From: Prorocentrum cordatum | Lineage: Eukaryota; Sar; Dinophyceae; Prorocentrales; Prorocentraceae | Reading direction: 5' to 3' | DNA: 60,000 nucleotides | Assembly: GCA_963575745.1 (NCBI GenBank) | Contig: CAUYUJ010009779.1 | Location: 1,012,992 to 1,072,991 of the forward strand | Shown here: positions 1 through 10,409 of the stretch, in pieces | How the letters are laid out: each line of letters begins with the position of its first letter | How positions within the stretch are numbered: the stretch's first letter is position 1 | The notes under the pieces: model-generated | What the model saw: only the letters and a program-made list of their open reading frames with translations | What the model was told of the DNA's origin: nothing | The model's database searches: none | Position numbers and translations under genes: made by a program

Positions 1-59
1 TGGCTGTCGGAAACCTAAACATGCAAGAACCTCAAACTTCTTCAAAAACCTACGGATGA

Positions 60-175
60 TCAGTGGTTTGGGTCTCCTCGGGCACTCCTGGAACGCCTCT
101 TGAAGACCCATTGGGCCGTCTTGGAGGCCTCTTGACCTGTTTGGAGGCCTTCTTTCGGGGATCTTCTGACCCCGG
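60..175. repeat. degenerate GGCCTCTTG-type repeat
   Basis: The stretch is built from variants of TTGGAGGCCTCTTG. It resembles, in opposite orientation, the CAAGAGGCCCC stretch at 686-1190 and, in the same orientation, the array at 38.4-39.25 kb. No coding signal beyond chance open frames is visible. Confidence 0.4.
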
Positions 176-461
176 GTCAATCCGGACCCAGGTCGTCGTT
201 GTCGCTCGGCAACCGACGTGGAATCGGCCTCCCACGCAAGTGTCGTGCTCGCCGTCAGCCTGCGACCCAGGTCAGTCAGGCCTTGCAGAATCCTGCAAAA
301 TCCTGCAAGATCCTTCACCCAAACCCGGGTCAATGGTGGGGATCGTGCAAGATCCCGCAGGATCCTGCAGCCAAGCCAGGGTCAGTGCGACACTGGCACT
401 GCATGGCCCTGCAAGATCCGCCGCTCTGGCTGACCCCCGTTCGCATTGCCCCCGTCTCAAG
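176..461 (+). mobile_element. R-family element, copy 1
   Basis: It runs from CCCGG/GTCAATCC to CCCCGTCTCAAG and contains CCTGCAAGATCC-like motifs. It shares its ends and internal GGATCCTGCAG / GGCTGACCCCC motifs with the copy at 53,888-54,108, where the same ends act as GT and AG of a frame-restoring intron. Its right end is followed by GCTCCCGATTC, into which a B element has inserted. Confidence 0.5.
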
Positions 462-472
462 GCTCCCGATTC

Positions 473-670
473 TCGGGAGCGGCCAAGGAGGGGGGCGTCC
501 AAGAGGGGGGGGTGCAAATCATGGCCAGCGGCATGTGCGCGGCCCAGGGGGGGGGGTGGCCAGGGACGTAATGAAATAAGAAGAGGCGCCATGAAACCTG
601 GGGAGATATCATGGCCCCCGCCATGATATCCACCCCCCCTAGTCATCACCCCCCTCTTTGCCGCCCCCGG
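473..670 (+). mobile_element. B-family MITE, copy 1
   Basis: The terminal inverted repeats are TCGGGAGCGGCCAAGGAGG and, reversed, CCGGGGGCGGCAAAGAGGGG. It is flanked by a perfect 15 bp direct repeat, CAAGGCTCCCGATTC, at 458-472 and 671-685, much longer than the 5 bp duplication around the B copy at 30,732. Confidence 0.7.
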
Positions 671-685
671 CAAGGCTCCCGATTC

Positions 686-1190
686 TTGGGAGCCTCGTGG
701 CCTCCGGGACAGCTTTCAAGACAGCCAAGACGCCGAGATGGCCCAAGAAGCCTCCAGAGGCTCCAAAGACAGCCTCAGGACAGATCAAGAAGCCCCCAGG
801 ATAACCCAAGAGGGCCCCAAGAGGCCCTCCTGGAGTACCCGAGAAGGCCCACACGGTTCCTGGGAAATTCTGGGGATCTAACCTGTTCGAATTTCCGACC
901 GTCCAAGACGGCCCTAGAAACTTCCAAGAGGCTTCCAAGATAGCCCCAAGACAGCTCTGAAGACACCCGTGAGGGCCTCAAGTCTGCCCATGAAAGTCTT
1001 AAGATCGCCAAAAAGATGTTCCCAAGGGTGCCCCAAGACGGCCGCGAACGGCTCCAAGAGGGCACCAACACGGCCCAAAGAGGCTTCCAAGGCGGCCTCC
1101 GTAGGCGTTTGACGGGCCAGTAGTCCCCTAAGACGGCCCAAGAGGCCCCAAGGGGCCCCCAAGACACTTTAAGGAAACTCCCAAGATGCA
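686..1190. repeat. degenerate CCAAGAGGCCCC array
   Basis: The region consists of short variants of CCAAGACGGCCC and CAAGAGGCCCC at roughly 15-30 bp spacing. It is the reverse-complement counterpart of the array at 38.4-39.25 kb. Long open frames here follow from the repeat composition, and I call no gene. Confidence 0.45.
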
Positions 1191-1200
1191 CTCAGGAAGC

Positions 1201-1590
1201 CGCGAGAAGGCCCCACGAAGCCTCCTCCTCCTCCTCCTCCTCCACCTCCTCCTCCTGCTCCCAACCGCGCGGACGAAGACGAGGTTGGAATCACGACCCA
1301 CCCGAATACAGACTACTCATCGGAATTGCCCTGTTCCTACGCTCAGCCTACTTCCTGCTGCGCTGTTGCAAAGGCACGGTGGTGGGGTTTGCCGCAGGCA
1401 GCTGGATACTTTCCTCTTCTGAACCCTCCCCTCCTCCCCTTCCTCCTCCTCCTCCTCCTCCTCCTCCTCCTCCTCCTCCTCCTCCTCCTCCTCCCCTCCC
1501 TCCTCCTCCTCCTCCTCCTCCTCTCCTCCTCCTCCTCCTCCTCCTCCTCCTCCTCCTCCTCCTCCTCCTCCTCCTCCTCCTCCTCCTCAG
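1201..1590. repeat. (CTC)n triplet tracts
   Basis: Short CTC runs at 1,216-1,260 are followed by two long runs at about 1,435-1,500 and 1,500-1,588. All three frames stay open across the tract (poly-Leu, poly-Ser, poly-Pro), so the ORFs here are artefacts. Confidence 0.9.
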
Positions 1591-2179
1591 GGCCTGAACA
1601 GTGCGCAACGACGTAGCAACGGCACCACCTCGACCTCCTCGTCGTCGCCCTCGCCGTCCTCCTCGTCCTCCTCGTCGTCTCCCCTCTTCGCCCCCGGGCC
1701 TGGGAGCAGGCGGCGGTAGCCCCGCGGGGGCCGCCCGAGCGCCCGCGCCAGCGAGCCCGCACCCTCCGCCACTTGCTGCAGCGCGGGCAGCGGGCTGCAC
1801 CGGCCCCGGCCGCGGGCCGCGCTCATGGGCCGCGCGCCCCGCAAGGCGGAGGCTCGCGCGGGGCAGGGGCTGCCGTGGCCGCGCGTGGCTCTGCCACCGA
1901 GGAGGGGCGACGGCGACGGCGGCGGGGAGGAGAGCGAGGGAGGGGGATGGGGGGAGGAGGAGGGGGGGGAGCGGAGGGAGGGTAAGGACGGCGGAGAAAG
2001 GGGGAGGATGAGGGCAAGGGGAGGACGAGGGACGAGGGAGGGGAAGGCAAGAGGCGAGGGAGGAGGAGGGCAGGGGGAGGAGGAGGGCAGAGGGAGGGGG
2101 GGAAGGGAGAGGAGGAAAGGAACAGCAGCAGGAAGGGCGGGGGGCCCGCAAGGCAAAGAGCCGAGAGAAGGAGGAAAAA

Positions 2180-2214
<35 letters not shown>

Positions 2215-2545
2215 GGAGGAGGAGGAGGGCGTTGGGACGTTGGGGTGAACGACGGCGAATGTCGGGACTCCTCACGATTACTGCTGCAGATCGGCGATGG
2301 CAGCAGCTCGGACCGACTTCGGCGGCCCGCTGGGGTGGGGGTACTCCCCCCTCTGAATTCTCGCCAGATTATGCCTTCCCTTGGCTGTGGGGAGGCCGCA
2401 CAAGGAAACCAAATGCCTGGGGTCTGTTGTGGCTGTACGACCACACTTGGAACAAAACGTCACATGGAATAGCCCCCAATGCTGGAGGGAGTGGGAATCG
2501 TGCAACTCCTGGCCCCCGATCGCTCGCTTCGCGAACAAAGGGACT
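1591..2545. other. unassigned, purine-rich
   Basis: A GC-rich patch at 1,620-1,900 contains CCTCGTCG-like triplets and is followed by a G/A-rich stretch, ending in a (GGA)n run at 2,186-2,228. From 2,230 to 2,545 the composition is mixed. Several frames are open but none has convincing codon structure. Confidence 0.3.
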
Positions 2546-2872
2546 AGGAGGAGGAGGAGGAGGAGGAGGAGGAGGAGGAGGAGGAGGAGGAGGAGGAGGA
2601 GGGAGGAGATGGAGGAGCAGGAGGAGGAGGAGGAGGTGGAGGAGGTGGAGGAGAAGGAGGAGGAAAAGGAGAAATAAGAGGAGGAGGAGGAGGAGGAGGA
2701 GGAGGAGGAGGAGGAGAGGAGGAGGGAGGAGAAGGAGGAGGAGGAGGAAGAGGAGAAGATGGAGGAGATGGAGGAGGAGGAGGGGGAGGAGGAGAAGGAA
2801 AAGAAATACGAGGTGTAGCAAGGGGAGGAGGAGGAGGAGGAGGAGGAGGAGGAGGAGGAGGAGGAGGAGGAA
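2546..2872. repeat. (GGA)n triplet tract
   Basis: This is a long interrupted GGA tract with AAG and GAT interruptions. It produces poly-Arg/Glu/Gly frames on plus and poly-Ser/Leu/Pro frames on minus. Confidence 0.9.
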
Positions 2873-4202
2873 TATGCTGGAACATGCTGAAAGCGCGCGC
2901 ACGTGCTTCGCAACCAAGGGCAAAGGAGCGCAAGCAAGCGGCAGGTGTCGCCGACTGCACGCGAGCTCTCCACGAAACGACACCGCGTTGGGTGCCGCCC
3001 GATGCCTCCCACCAGGCACGGTCCCCAGGCGGCCTCCACAAAACGGGCCAAGGAGGAGGAAGGGAGAAGAAGAGAAGCAACTGCAGCCACATGCCACTGT
3101 GCCGTCACGGGGGTCTTCAGCCCACCACAGTAGCAAAACTCCTAACTCCACCTCCAGCTCGCAGGGCCAGCTAGCTCGCCACCTACCACACGGTTTTCCG
3201 AGCTGCGTCCGCCCCGTAGGGCTCAGATAACGACACCACCGTGCCGCCCCAAGCCACCCGAGGGGGCGCCACTCCCCTCGGGCGACTCCGCACCCCCACA
3301 CACGCCAGGGCGGGGCACCCTGGCCGTGGGGGGGGAAGGGTGCGGGGTCCACCGATGAGCCCCCAGCAGGGGACCCGCTCCCCCGCACAAGCGCACGCGG
3401 TGTACGTGCCGGGCCACCGCAAGGAGGGAGCTGGCGACGAGATGCATTTTTCTCTTCCACGGGCCCCTACGGGCAAGCAGGGGTGACGATCGGGCTGCTA
3501 CCCGCCTGTTTTCCTCCTGGCCCCTACGGGCAAACAGGAGTGGCACAGGTGCCGGGAGGAGGAGGAGAAGGAGGAGGAGGAGGAGGAGAAGGAGGTGGAG
3601 AAATGCAGAGGAGGAGGATGAGGAGCAGCAGGAACAGGGAGGAGAGGGAGGAGGGGCGGGAGCGGGAGAGGAGAGGGAGGAGAGGGAGGAGAGGAAGGAG
3701 GAGATTGCCTTCCTGCCTCTCCCGCTGCCTCTCCGGATCCTGCCATCTGCCTCCCTGCCCCGGTCATTGAGTGAACGGGCAAAGGGCAGGAGGGCGATGA
3801 TGATTTAGGCAATGAGGAGGGCAGGAGGGCGATGATGATTTAAAAGGCCGAAGGTTTCTGTAAGCCTTGCATTGGGGAATTAGGCAGAGGAGGAGGAGGA
3901 GGAAGAGGAGGACAGGGTATGCTGGGGGCGGAGAAAGGTTTACTCCCGGGGAGACCGGTGCCTGTCTGGTGGTTGCCTCTCTAACGCTATCTGTGCTGTT
4001 GTTTTTGTCCCCACCTCGCCCTCCCCGTCTGGCGCTGCTCTGTCTCCCGCCTGAGTTTGCTGCGCGTTCCTGTTGTTCCCCTTCTTCTGGCGTGGGCCGG
4101 AGGAGAGAGGAGAAGGAGGAAGATGGGCAGGACGGGGCAGAAGAGGAGAGGGGGGAGTGGGAGAGAAGGAGGGAGATGGGAGGAGGGAGGGGGAGCATCT
4201 CC
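2873..4202. other. unassigned, with short GGA tracts
   Basis: The segment 2,873-3,550 has mixed composition and no convincing gene. A degenerate GGA tract covers 3,556-3,705. At 3,786-3,843 a 23 bp unit (GGCAGGAGGGCGATGATGAT plus TTA) occurs twice, 35 bp apart. The segment 3,850-4,200 is G/A-rich at its end. Confidence 0.35.
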
Positions 4203-4250
4203 TTCCTCCTCCTCCTCCTCCTCCTCCTCCTCCTCCTGCTCCTCCTCTCT
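4203..4250. repeat. (CTC)n tract
   Basis: This is a short, nearly pure CTC run. Confidence 0.85.
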
Positions 4251-4319
4251 GGCCTGCAGCTGCGCAAGTGCTGCGGCACGCCCTGGCCGTGTCTCCCTTG
4301 TGGGGCCCTTTCGCGGACT

Positions 4320-4645
<326 letters not shown>

Positions 4646-5335
4646 CCTAATCATCATCTTCATCAGCTTCGTCCTAATCATCATCTTCATCCTCATTGTG
4701 ATCCTCCACCTCCTCCGCATCATCATTTTCGTCAGCATCACTCCCTCCCTCCCTCCCGACCTCCCCCCCTCGCTCACCTCCTGGTCCCCTCTTCCTCTCC
4801 CCCCTCCCGCGCCCTGCCCCCCCTCCCTCCCCCGCTCCTCCTCCAACTCCTCCGGCCCCCTCCCGAGGGGGCAAGGGCGCGGACGGGGCGCACCGGAGCG
4901 CCCTGTCCAGCTCCTCGAAATCGGAGATGCGCCACCGCGCCCACCAGGCGTACCTCCGGAGCAGGAGGGGAGAAGGACGAGGGAGCAGGGGGAGGATAAG
5001 GACGAGGGGGACGAGAGAACAGAAACGAAGGATGAGGCGGGAAGGAAAAGGAGAGGAAGAAATGATGCGGACGAGGGAGAAAGGGGGAAAGGGGAGGGAA
5101 GGAAGAGGGGCGGGGGCGGAGGTAGGGAAGGACACGGGAGAAGGCGGACGGGGAAGAGAGAAGGAGGAGTGAGCGAGAGGAGGCAGAAGGATGGGGAAGA
5201 GAAGGCTGAGGGGTCTCCTCCGTCTCCCTCACCCGCGTCCTCCTCTTCTTGCTCCTCCTCCTCCTCCTCCTCCTCCTCCCGCGGCTCGTGAAGCCGGTCG
5301 CCAGCGCTGGCGGGGACGACGGCTTCCTGGACAGG
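4646..5335. other. unassigned, pyrimidine- then purine-rich
   Basis: The region holds CTTCATC-type triplets to 4,720, C-rich then G/A-rich sequence to 5,190, and a CTC run at 5,245-5,280. It lies just upstream of the first candidate gene and could hold its 5-prime end. I see no definable promoter. Confidence 0.3.
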
Positions 5336-6638
5336 ATGGGCCAGGGGGGCGCTTGGCAGAAGCCTGGGCTGGGGCGCAAACAGTCACCAAAGAGGAAGGT
5401 GCGCCGCGTCCTGGACAAAGCCCAGCGCGAGCTAGCGCGGAGGTGGTGCCGTTGCCCAGGTGGGCAGCCCGCCCCGACAACGGGCTGCTGGACGAGAGGT
5501 GCTGGCAGCCCTGGGCTCACAAGCTGCGCCGCGCTGGACGGCAGCGAGGAGCCGACCGCGGAGGCCCTTCGGAGGGGCGCGGCCGCTGAGAAGATGCGGT
5601 GCGGGCTTGCGGCCGTGTGGAGACAGAGCCCGCCACCGCCACCATGGGAACGAGGCTCGCAGAGCGTCGCTCGGACGTCTATTTCCCGTGCATTTTCTGG
5701 TTTCGTGCGTGTTGTTTTTTTGCTCGATAGTCCAGAATGGTCCTCCATGCTCCTCGCCGAAAAAATGCACACGTCCGAGCGATGCCAAGCTGCCGAGCTG
5801 GCAGCAGAGAGGGCGGCCAGAGCCGCGGAAGCCATGGAGTGGCAGCTGCTGAAGCGTCAAGTCGCCATGCCGCGCCACACGCTGGATAATAATGTTAAAG
5901 TCGGGCCTGTCCCCCTATAGGGTCGTCGAAAATCCACCTGTAGAGGACAGGCCCGACATGACAATAATGGAGGGGCTGGAGGAGACGGAGCGGCGGAGGC
6001 ACTCGGAGCTGCGCCCGCAGCGGAGCGCGGAGGGGGGCCCCTCGGGAGGCCGCCGCCGCCGCCCGCAGCCGCGGCAGCTGCGCAGACGGTGCACCTGCAA
6101 GGCGAGCTGCACGCCCGGCTGCAGAAGCGCGCGTGGGGCCAAGAGGGGGGCGTCCAAGAGGGGGGGGTGCAAATCATGACCGGCGGCACGTGCGCGGCCC
6201 AGCGGGGGGGCCAGGGACGTAATGAAATGAGAAGAGGCGCCGTGAGCTCTGGGGAAATAGCGTGGCCCCCGCCATGATATCCACCTCCCCTAGTCATCAC
6301 CCCCCTCTTTTCCGCCCCCGAGGAAGTGCGAGTGGGGCCTGGCGGGGTTGCAGTCCGGACTGTCCGATGCAGAGCGGTGGCGGGCACTGCGCACCACCGC
6401 CTCGGCCGCGGAGGTGGAACAGCTGGGGCGGCAGGTCTCGATGCACGCGGTGCTCCAGCAGCGGAATGCGCGGATGCACGATGCTGAGGTGGAGGCTCAG
6501 CCCCGCCAGAGTGACCACGAGTGCGCCAGGGCCAGAGGCGTGGAGGCATCCCTCGGCGAGCAGTGTGCAGCAGGCTGGAGGCCGATACCTGCGCAGCTTC
6601 GGCAAAACGGCAGCGGCGAGGCGGCCGCCAAGAGCTGA
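5336..6638 (+). CDS. hypothetical Ala/Arg/Glu-rich helical protein, 4 exons
   Basis: Proposed exons are 5,336-5,663, 5,790-5,893, 5,951-6,132 and 6,323-6,638. Joined, they give 309 residues from an ATG at 5,336 to TGA. Third codon positions are strongly GC-rich. The three gaps coincide with a D element (GC-AG, phase 1), a 57 bp E element (GT-AG, phase 0) and a B element (GT-AG, phase 2). The N-terminus is basic (KRKVRRVLDKAQREL). Exon 2 and the start of exon 4 look like amphipathic helices (AELAAERAARAAEAMEWQLL; LSDAERWRAL). Exon 3 is a Gly/Ala/Pro linker. No family is recognised. The D element could alternatively be removed as GT-AG from 5,666 to 5,797, also in frame. The start may lie further upstream, since the frame is open to about 5,249. 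Confidence 0.5.
5664..5789 (+). mobile_element. D-family element 1, probable intron
   Basis: The ends GTCGCTCGGACGTC and GACGTCCGAGCGATGCC-AAG face each other, and the middle carries TCGATAGTCCAGAATGGTCC. Reading it as a GC-AG intron after the first base of a codon keeps the surrounding frame open. Confidence 0.65.
5894..5958 (+). mobile_element. E-family element 1 (short), probable intron 5,894-5,950
   Basis: This is a short foldback with inverted ends GTCGGGCCTGTCCCCC and GGACAGGCCCGAC. The flanks carry AATAATG at 5,888-5,894 and again just to the right (GACAATAATGG), consistent with a target-site duplication. Removing GTTAAA...GGACAG (57 bp) joins codons in phase 0. The insert carries an in-frame TAG, so it cannot be translated through. 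Confidence 0.65.
6133..6322 (+). mobile_element. B-family element 2, probable intron
   Basis: This is a full-length B interior with a degenerate left end and right end CCGCCCCCGAG. Removing GTGGGG...CCCGAG (190 bp) restores the frame in phase 2, joining LQKRA to KCEWG. The flanks AAGCGCG and AAGTGCG look like a slightly diverged duplication of the insertion site. Confidence 0.6.
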
Positions 6639-7203
6639 GCTCTGGGGGCTGCCCGCGCTGCCAACCAGACCATACATGTTTGTGCACCGTGTTGCTTTGT
6701 GTGTGTGCGGCGCTTCTGGGCGCTTGTCGGCGCTTGTGGGTTGGGGGCCCGAGGTCGTCGTCGGGAGCCAAGCTGCTGAGCCACAATGCCGACAACCCGT
6801 CGACGCAGGCAGGAAGGGTGGAATGACGCTAAGCACTTCCAACTTGAATAGGTCACTGCCCAAGAACCCTCACTGTCTTTGGAGTCGACGAGAGGACGCC
6901 GACGATGCAGGACGACCTGGCGCCGCTCAAGCAGCAGGGCGCAGGGCAGGACGCACAGGGAGGGCATCCGGCAGGGCGAATGGCCCAGCAACGACTGGCG
7001 GGACTCAGCCTTCTCCTCACCCCTCAAGTGCGCCTCGCTTGCGCAACGGCCCCGCTCGACCTCTCACGGCACAACTCCAACTGCCTGCGCTCCGTCCCAT
7101 GCTTCGTGGGAGGGCCGCGCCGGGCATAACGATTTCCTCTCCAGATCTCATAAGCCGCGCTTAATCAAAGTGTTCGCTTGAAGAGGCCCATGCCCCGGCC
7201 CTG
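6639..7203 (+). other. possible further exon at about 6,888-7,045
   Basis: Sequence from 6,639 to 6,887 has mixed composition. Then MQDDLAPLKQQGAGQDAQGG and following codons (from 6,905) have GC-rich third positions in the same absolute frame as the preceding gene. This may be a downstream exon or a separate gene; no splice sites were fixed. Sequence from 7,045 to 7,203 shows nothing definite. Confidence 0.25.
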
Positions 7204-7903
7204 GTGCCGAGGCGGCACACGGCATTTCCTTCAATTTCCACTGGCCTGATCAGGCCACTTGCCGTGGCAGCTCCAGCTCGCGCGGGGCTGCTCGTTCCCC
7301 CTCCAGCTTCTCCTTGCCTCTCCAGCTCTCCAGGCTCCCCCTCCCCTCCCATCATCATAATCCTCCCACTCCTCCCTACTCCTTTCTTCTCCTCCCTCCT
7401 CGTCCTGGACATCCCGCCACCTTCCTCCTTCCGCCTCGGGGGACCCGACCAAGACTCCCGCAACCAAGCATGTCTACAAAACCCGTGTGCACGCGCCTCG
7501 TCCCCCCTCGCCATCGCTCGGACGTCCATTTCCCGTGCATGTTTTGGTTTCGTGCGTGTTTTTTCTGCTCGATGGTCCAGGATCGTCCTCAATGGTTCTC
7601 GCCGAGAAAAAAATGCACACGTCCGAGCGATGCCAGGGCCGCCATCCCAGCCGAGCGAGACCCGCTCAGCAACCTCCCGACCCAGTTTCCGACCTTCCCA
7701 GGAGCGGCGACGATGACAACGACAGCGGCTGTGGCGTCGACGACGGCAGCGTCGTAGTCGTCGTCGTCGTCGTCGTCCTCCTCGTCCTCTTGCATCGTCC
7801 TCATCGTTCGTCCATCGCCACTCCTCAGCCACGTCGTCCTCTCCTCCACCTCACTCTCCTCCTGCTCATCCTCCTCTCCTCCTCCTCCTCCTCCTTCTTA
7901 TGA
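7204..7903 (+). CDS. hypothetical Pro/Ser-rich protein, two exons around a D element
   Basis: The left exon (open from at least 7,204 to 7,509; true start not found, no ATG chosen) and the right exon 7,637-7,903 join in phase 0 when D element 2 is removed as a GC-AG intron of 127 bp. The right exon starts GRHPSRARPAQQPPDPVSD with GC-rich third positions, then runs into a GTC/CTC triplet tract (poly-Val/Leu/Ser) before the stop. No domain is recognised. The minus strand also carries open coding-like frames (for example VAAPGKVGNWVGRLL), so the strand is not certain. Confidence 0.35.
7510..7636 (+). mobile_element. D-family element 2, probable GC-AG intron
   Basis: The 127 bp element begins GCCATCGCTCGGACGTCC and ends GACGTCCG-AGCGATGCCAG. 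Its interior is CTCGATGGTCCAGGATCGTCC followed by a mirror-like right arm. Confidence 0.7.
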
Positions 7904-7936
7904 TTATTCCCCTAGTCCTCAAATTGTCCTCTTCAG

Positions 7937-7987
<51 letters not shown>

Positions 7988-8385
7988 CATCCTCATCCTC
8001 ATCCTCATCCACATTATCATCCTCATCATCATCGTCATCATCAGCAACATAATCATCTTCATCCTCATCATCCTCCTCCTCATCATCACCATCATAATCA
8101 CCACAATAATCATCGTCATCATCATCACCATCATCAGCATCATCATAATCATCAGTACCATCATCATTACCATCATCATCAATATCATCACCGTCAGCAT
8201 CATCATCAGCACCATCATCAGCATCATCATCAGCATTATCATTAACATCGTCAGCATCAGCATCAGCTTCATCGTCATCAGCATCAGCATCAACGGCATC
8301 ATCAGCATCAGCAACATCATCAACATCATCAACATCGTAATCACCATCAATGTCGTCCCCATCATCTTCATCATCAGTATCGTCA
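7745..8385. repeat. CGTCGT, CTC and degenerate ATC/CAT tracts
   Basis: GTC/CTC triplets run to about 7,900. A 450 bp degenerate ATC/AGC/ATA tract follows from 7,930. Its long Met/Leu/Thr minus-strand ORF is a by-product of CAT repeats. Confidence 0.85.
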
Positions 8386-9234
8386 CATTCCCTCCTTCAT
8401 TCCTTCATTCCGTTTCCTGCTCTCTCCATTAAAATCCTCGTCGACTTCGTCTTCCCTCCGATGCTCTCTGCGCCATGCTCTCTGCGCCGATGTTGTTTGT
8501 TTGCGAACTCCGCCAACTCAATCCTCCTTATCCGCATCTTGCTGGCCTTTCTCCCTCCCCGTGTTTGGCCTCCGTCCTCTTCCTCGTCGTACCCGAACGC
8601 ACTGATAGTTGCCCTAATCCTCCTCATCCTCCTCATCTCCCCTGCTCCCACTCCTCCTCCCGCAGTACTCAGTGGCGTTCAAGTATCGTACCGTCGAATT
8701 TGAAGCATCGTGAGGACTCTCCAAGGCACGATAATCCACAAGACAAACAGCAAACGATGGATAATGCAGGATAACCAAGATCACAGAACATAAGCGCTGG
8801 GAAATTTGCAGTTTGAGGAACGGCATCTCGCTGGTCAAGGGAGGCCCCAAATGCTTCGCGGTCCTTCCAAACCGAATGGCCAAACCCTGATTTTGTGACA
8901 CCCTTCAAAGTATGGGTCGTCGGATTTATGGATGGGCGGACGGCGAGGAGGGCGAGAAGAACCCACATACCTTCCTAGAACATACAGCCTTCCCCCTCCC
9001 CATCTCAAACGATTTCTCCACCTCCACCTCCATACAACTCTTCCCTCGTCCTCCGCGAACATTGGGAGCCAACGCCGGACGAAAATAACTCCTCGAGCAT
9101 GAAGAGACAGTGCACCCGCACGGTGAGCCTCGGAGACGAGCTCTGAGCGTGTCAGAATTCAATAGCCCTCTGCGGGATCATGAGGTAACATCTCCGAACT
9201 CCCAGCAGGCTCGTTGGGCCACGACTTCTAGGAG
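8386..9234. other. unassigned
   Basis: This is mixed-composition sequence with a CTC-rich patch near 8,570-8,660. I see no gene with convincing codon use, no foldback and no tandem repeat. Confidence 0.3.
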
Positions 9235-9540
9235 GTGGGCAACGAGCGTCTAGGGACACCTCTGGCGATCAGGCCAATTGGACCGAGGCACTTCGATCGC
9301 CTACACATGCTAGACATCCAGCTACGCGAATTGCTAACGCCAGGCGGGTCACCGATTGATAGCTCTTTGCAATCAGCAATAACATCTCCAGGAATTGATA
9401 CCGATTCCCCCATCTCCATCCAGACCGTCCCTGGTCAGGTCAGAAGCCTCGCATGTGAAAGACGCGGTGGCAGAAGCAGGGGGATCACCATTAGACCCAT
9501 TATTTTGGTTAGGAGGCAACTACTTGGAGGTTTCATTTGA
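9235..9540 (+). CDS. possible small ORF, 101 aa
   Basis: An open frame with ordinary amino-acid composition (for example PRHFDRLHMLDIQLRELL) ends at TGA 9,538. The first in-frame start is GTG, so it is more likely an exon than a complete gene. The opposite strand is also open. No similarity is recognised. Confidence 0.2.
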   Translation: MGNERLGTPLAIRPIGPRHFDRLHMLDIQLRELLTPGGSPIDSSLQSAITSPGIDTDSPISIQTVPGQVRSLACERRGGRSRGITIRPIILVRRQLLGGFI

Positions 9541-9672
9541 AGGATTAAAGAGGAATTAGCACCATTAGGGGGCTGTTACGTCGGATTAGGCCACGGATTA
9601 GGGCGGATTAAGCGGGATTAAGCGGTATTAAGCCGTATTACACGGGATTGAGCGGGATTAAGCCGGATTTCG
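9541..9672. repeat. degenerate GCGGGATTAA repeat
   Basis: GGATTA/GTATTA motifs recur every 10-12 bp, about ten times (GCGGATTAAGCGGGATTAAG and variants). Confidence 0.7.
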
Positions 9673-9768
9673 GACCAGGGCAAAATCAGAATTTGACCTC
9701 CCAGGAACTGCATCCGAATTTTGGTATTTCTGGTGGGGTCACCACCCATGGATGTGAAAAGCCCTTAG

Positions 9769-9940
9769 TCGGCGGTGGACCAACCTCCTTTTCGTAAACC
9801 TCCCCTTCGTGAACACGGCCTGGGACCGAAACCGACGGACCTGGACCCGCAAAACTAACGGCCGCGACGCCCTCTCGCGAACCGAAAACGGCCAATTCCT
9901 TAATCGACGTGGCAGCGTAGGAGGTCTGTCCACCTCCAAC
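9769..9940 (+). mobile_element. A-family MITE, variant A2
   Basis: It begins TCGGCGGTGGACC-AACC and ends GGAGGTCTGTCCACCTCCAA. It shares the internal CGACGCCCTCTCGCGAACCG-AAAACGG and CGACGTG-CAG motifs with the other A copies. A fragment of the same end (TAGGAGGTCTGTCCACCTCC) recurs at 10,066-10,085. Confidence 0.7.
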
Positions 9941-10242
9941 TATCCCCATACCCGCGGATGTTGGGGGACGAATAAAACATAGTCCAAACAGATCCCCAAA
10001 CAGCTACAAATACTAAGAAAGATCGTCCCCAGACTATGCTTTGACTAGTTTCGAAGATTCCCCCTGTAGGAGGTCTGTCCACCTCCGACTTAGGCCGCGA
10101 GCGCGCAGCGCCGAGGAGGCGGAGCGCATCACGGGGGCACCGCGCGGGCACGGAGCGCAGCACTGGCTGCGAGGCCGCGGGGCAGGAGGACGAGGCACCC
10201 CACGACCGTGGACGCGAGGGTGCGGCACACCAGCAGCACGGT

Positions 10243-10404
10243 TGAAGGGGCCCTGGGACACACACATAAATACACACACAAATAACAGGATTCCCCATAT
10301 TTTCCCATATTTTCTGGGTTTCTTTCCCCCCCCCACTTCCCATATTTTCCCATATTTTCTGGGGAGTCGACGATAAGTGGTGTCTGTGTTTTTTTCCCTC
10401 CTGA
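10243..10404 (+). mobile_element. C-family element 1
   Basis: It begins TGAAGGGGCCCTGGGACACA and ends TTCCCTCCTGA. The interior is AT-rich with repeated CCCATATTTTC. It is flanked by the 5 bp duplication ACGGT at 10,238-10,242 and 10,405-10,409. Sequence to its left (10,085-10,242) is GC-rich and coding-like in more than one frame. Confidence 0.8.
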
Positions 10405-10409
10405 ACGGT

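Noticed and set aside
9541-9672. Interstitial telomere repeat
   Set aside because: GGATTA occurs but with irregular 10-12 bp spacing and GCGGGATTAA consensus, unlike a 6-7 bp telomere repeat.
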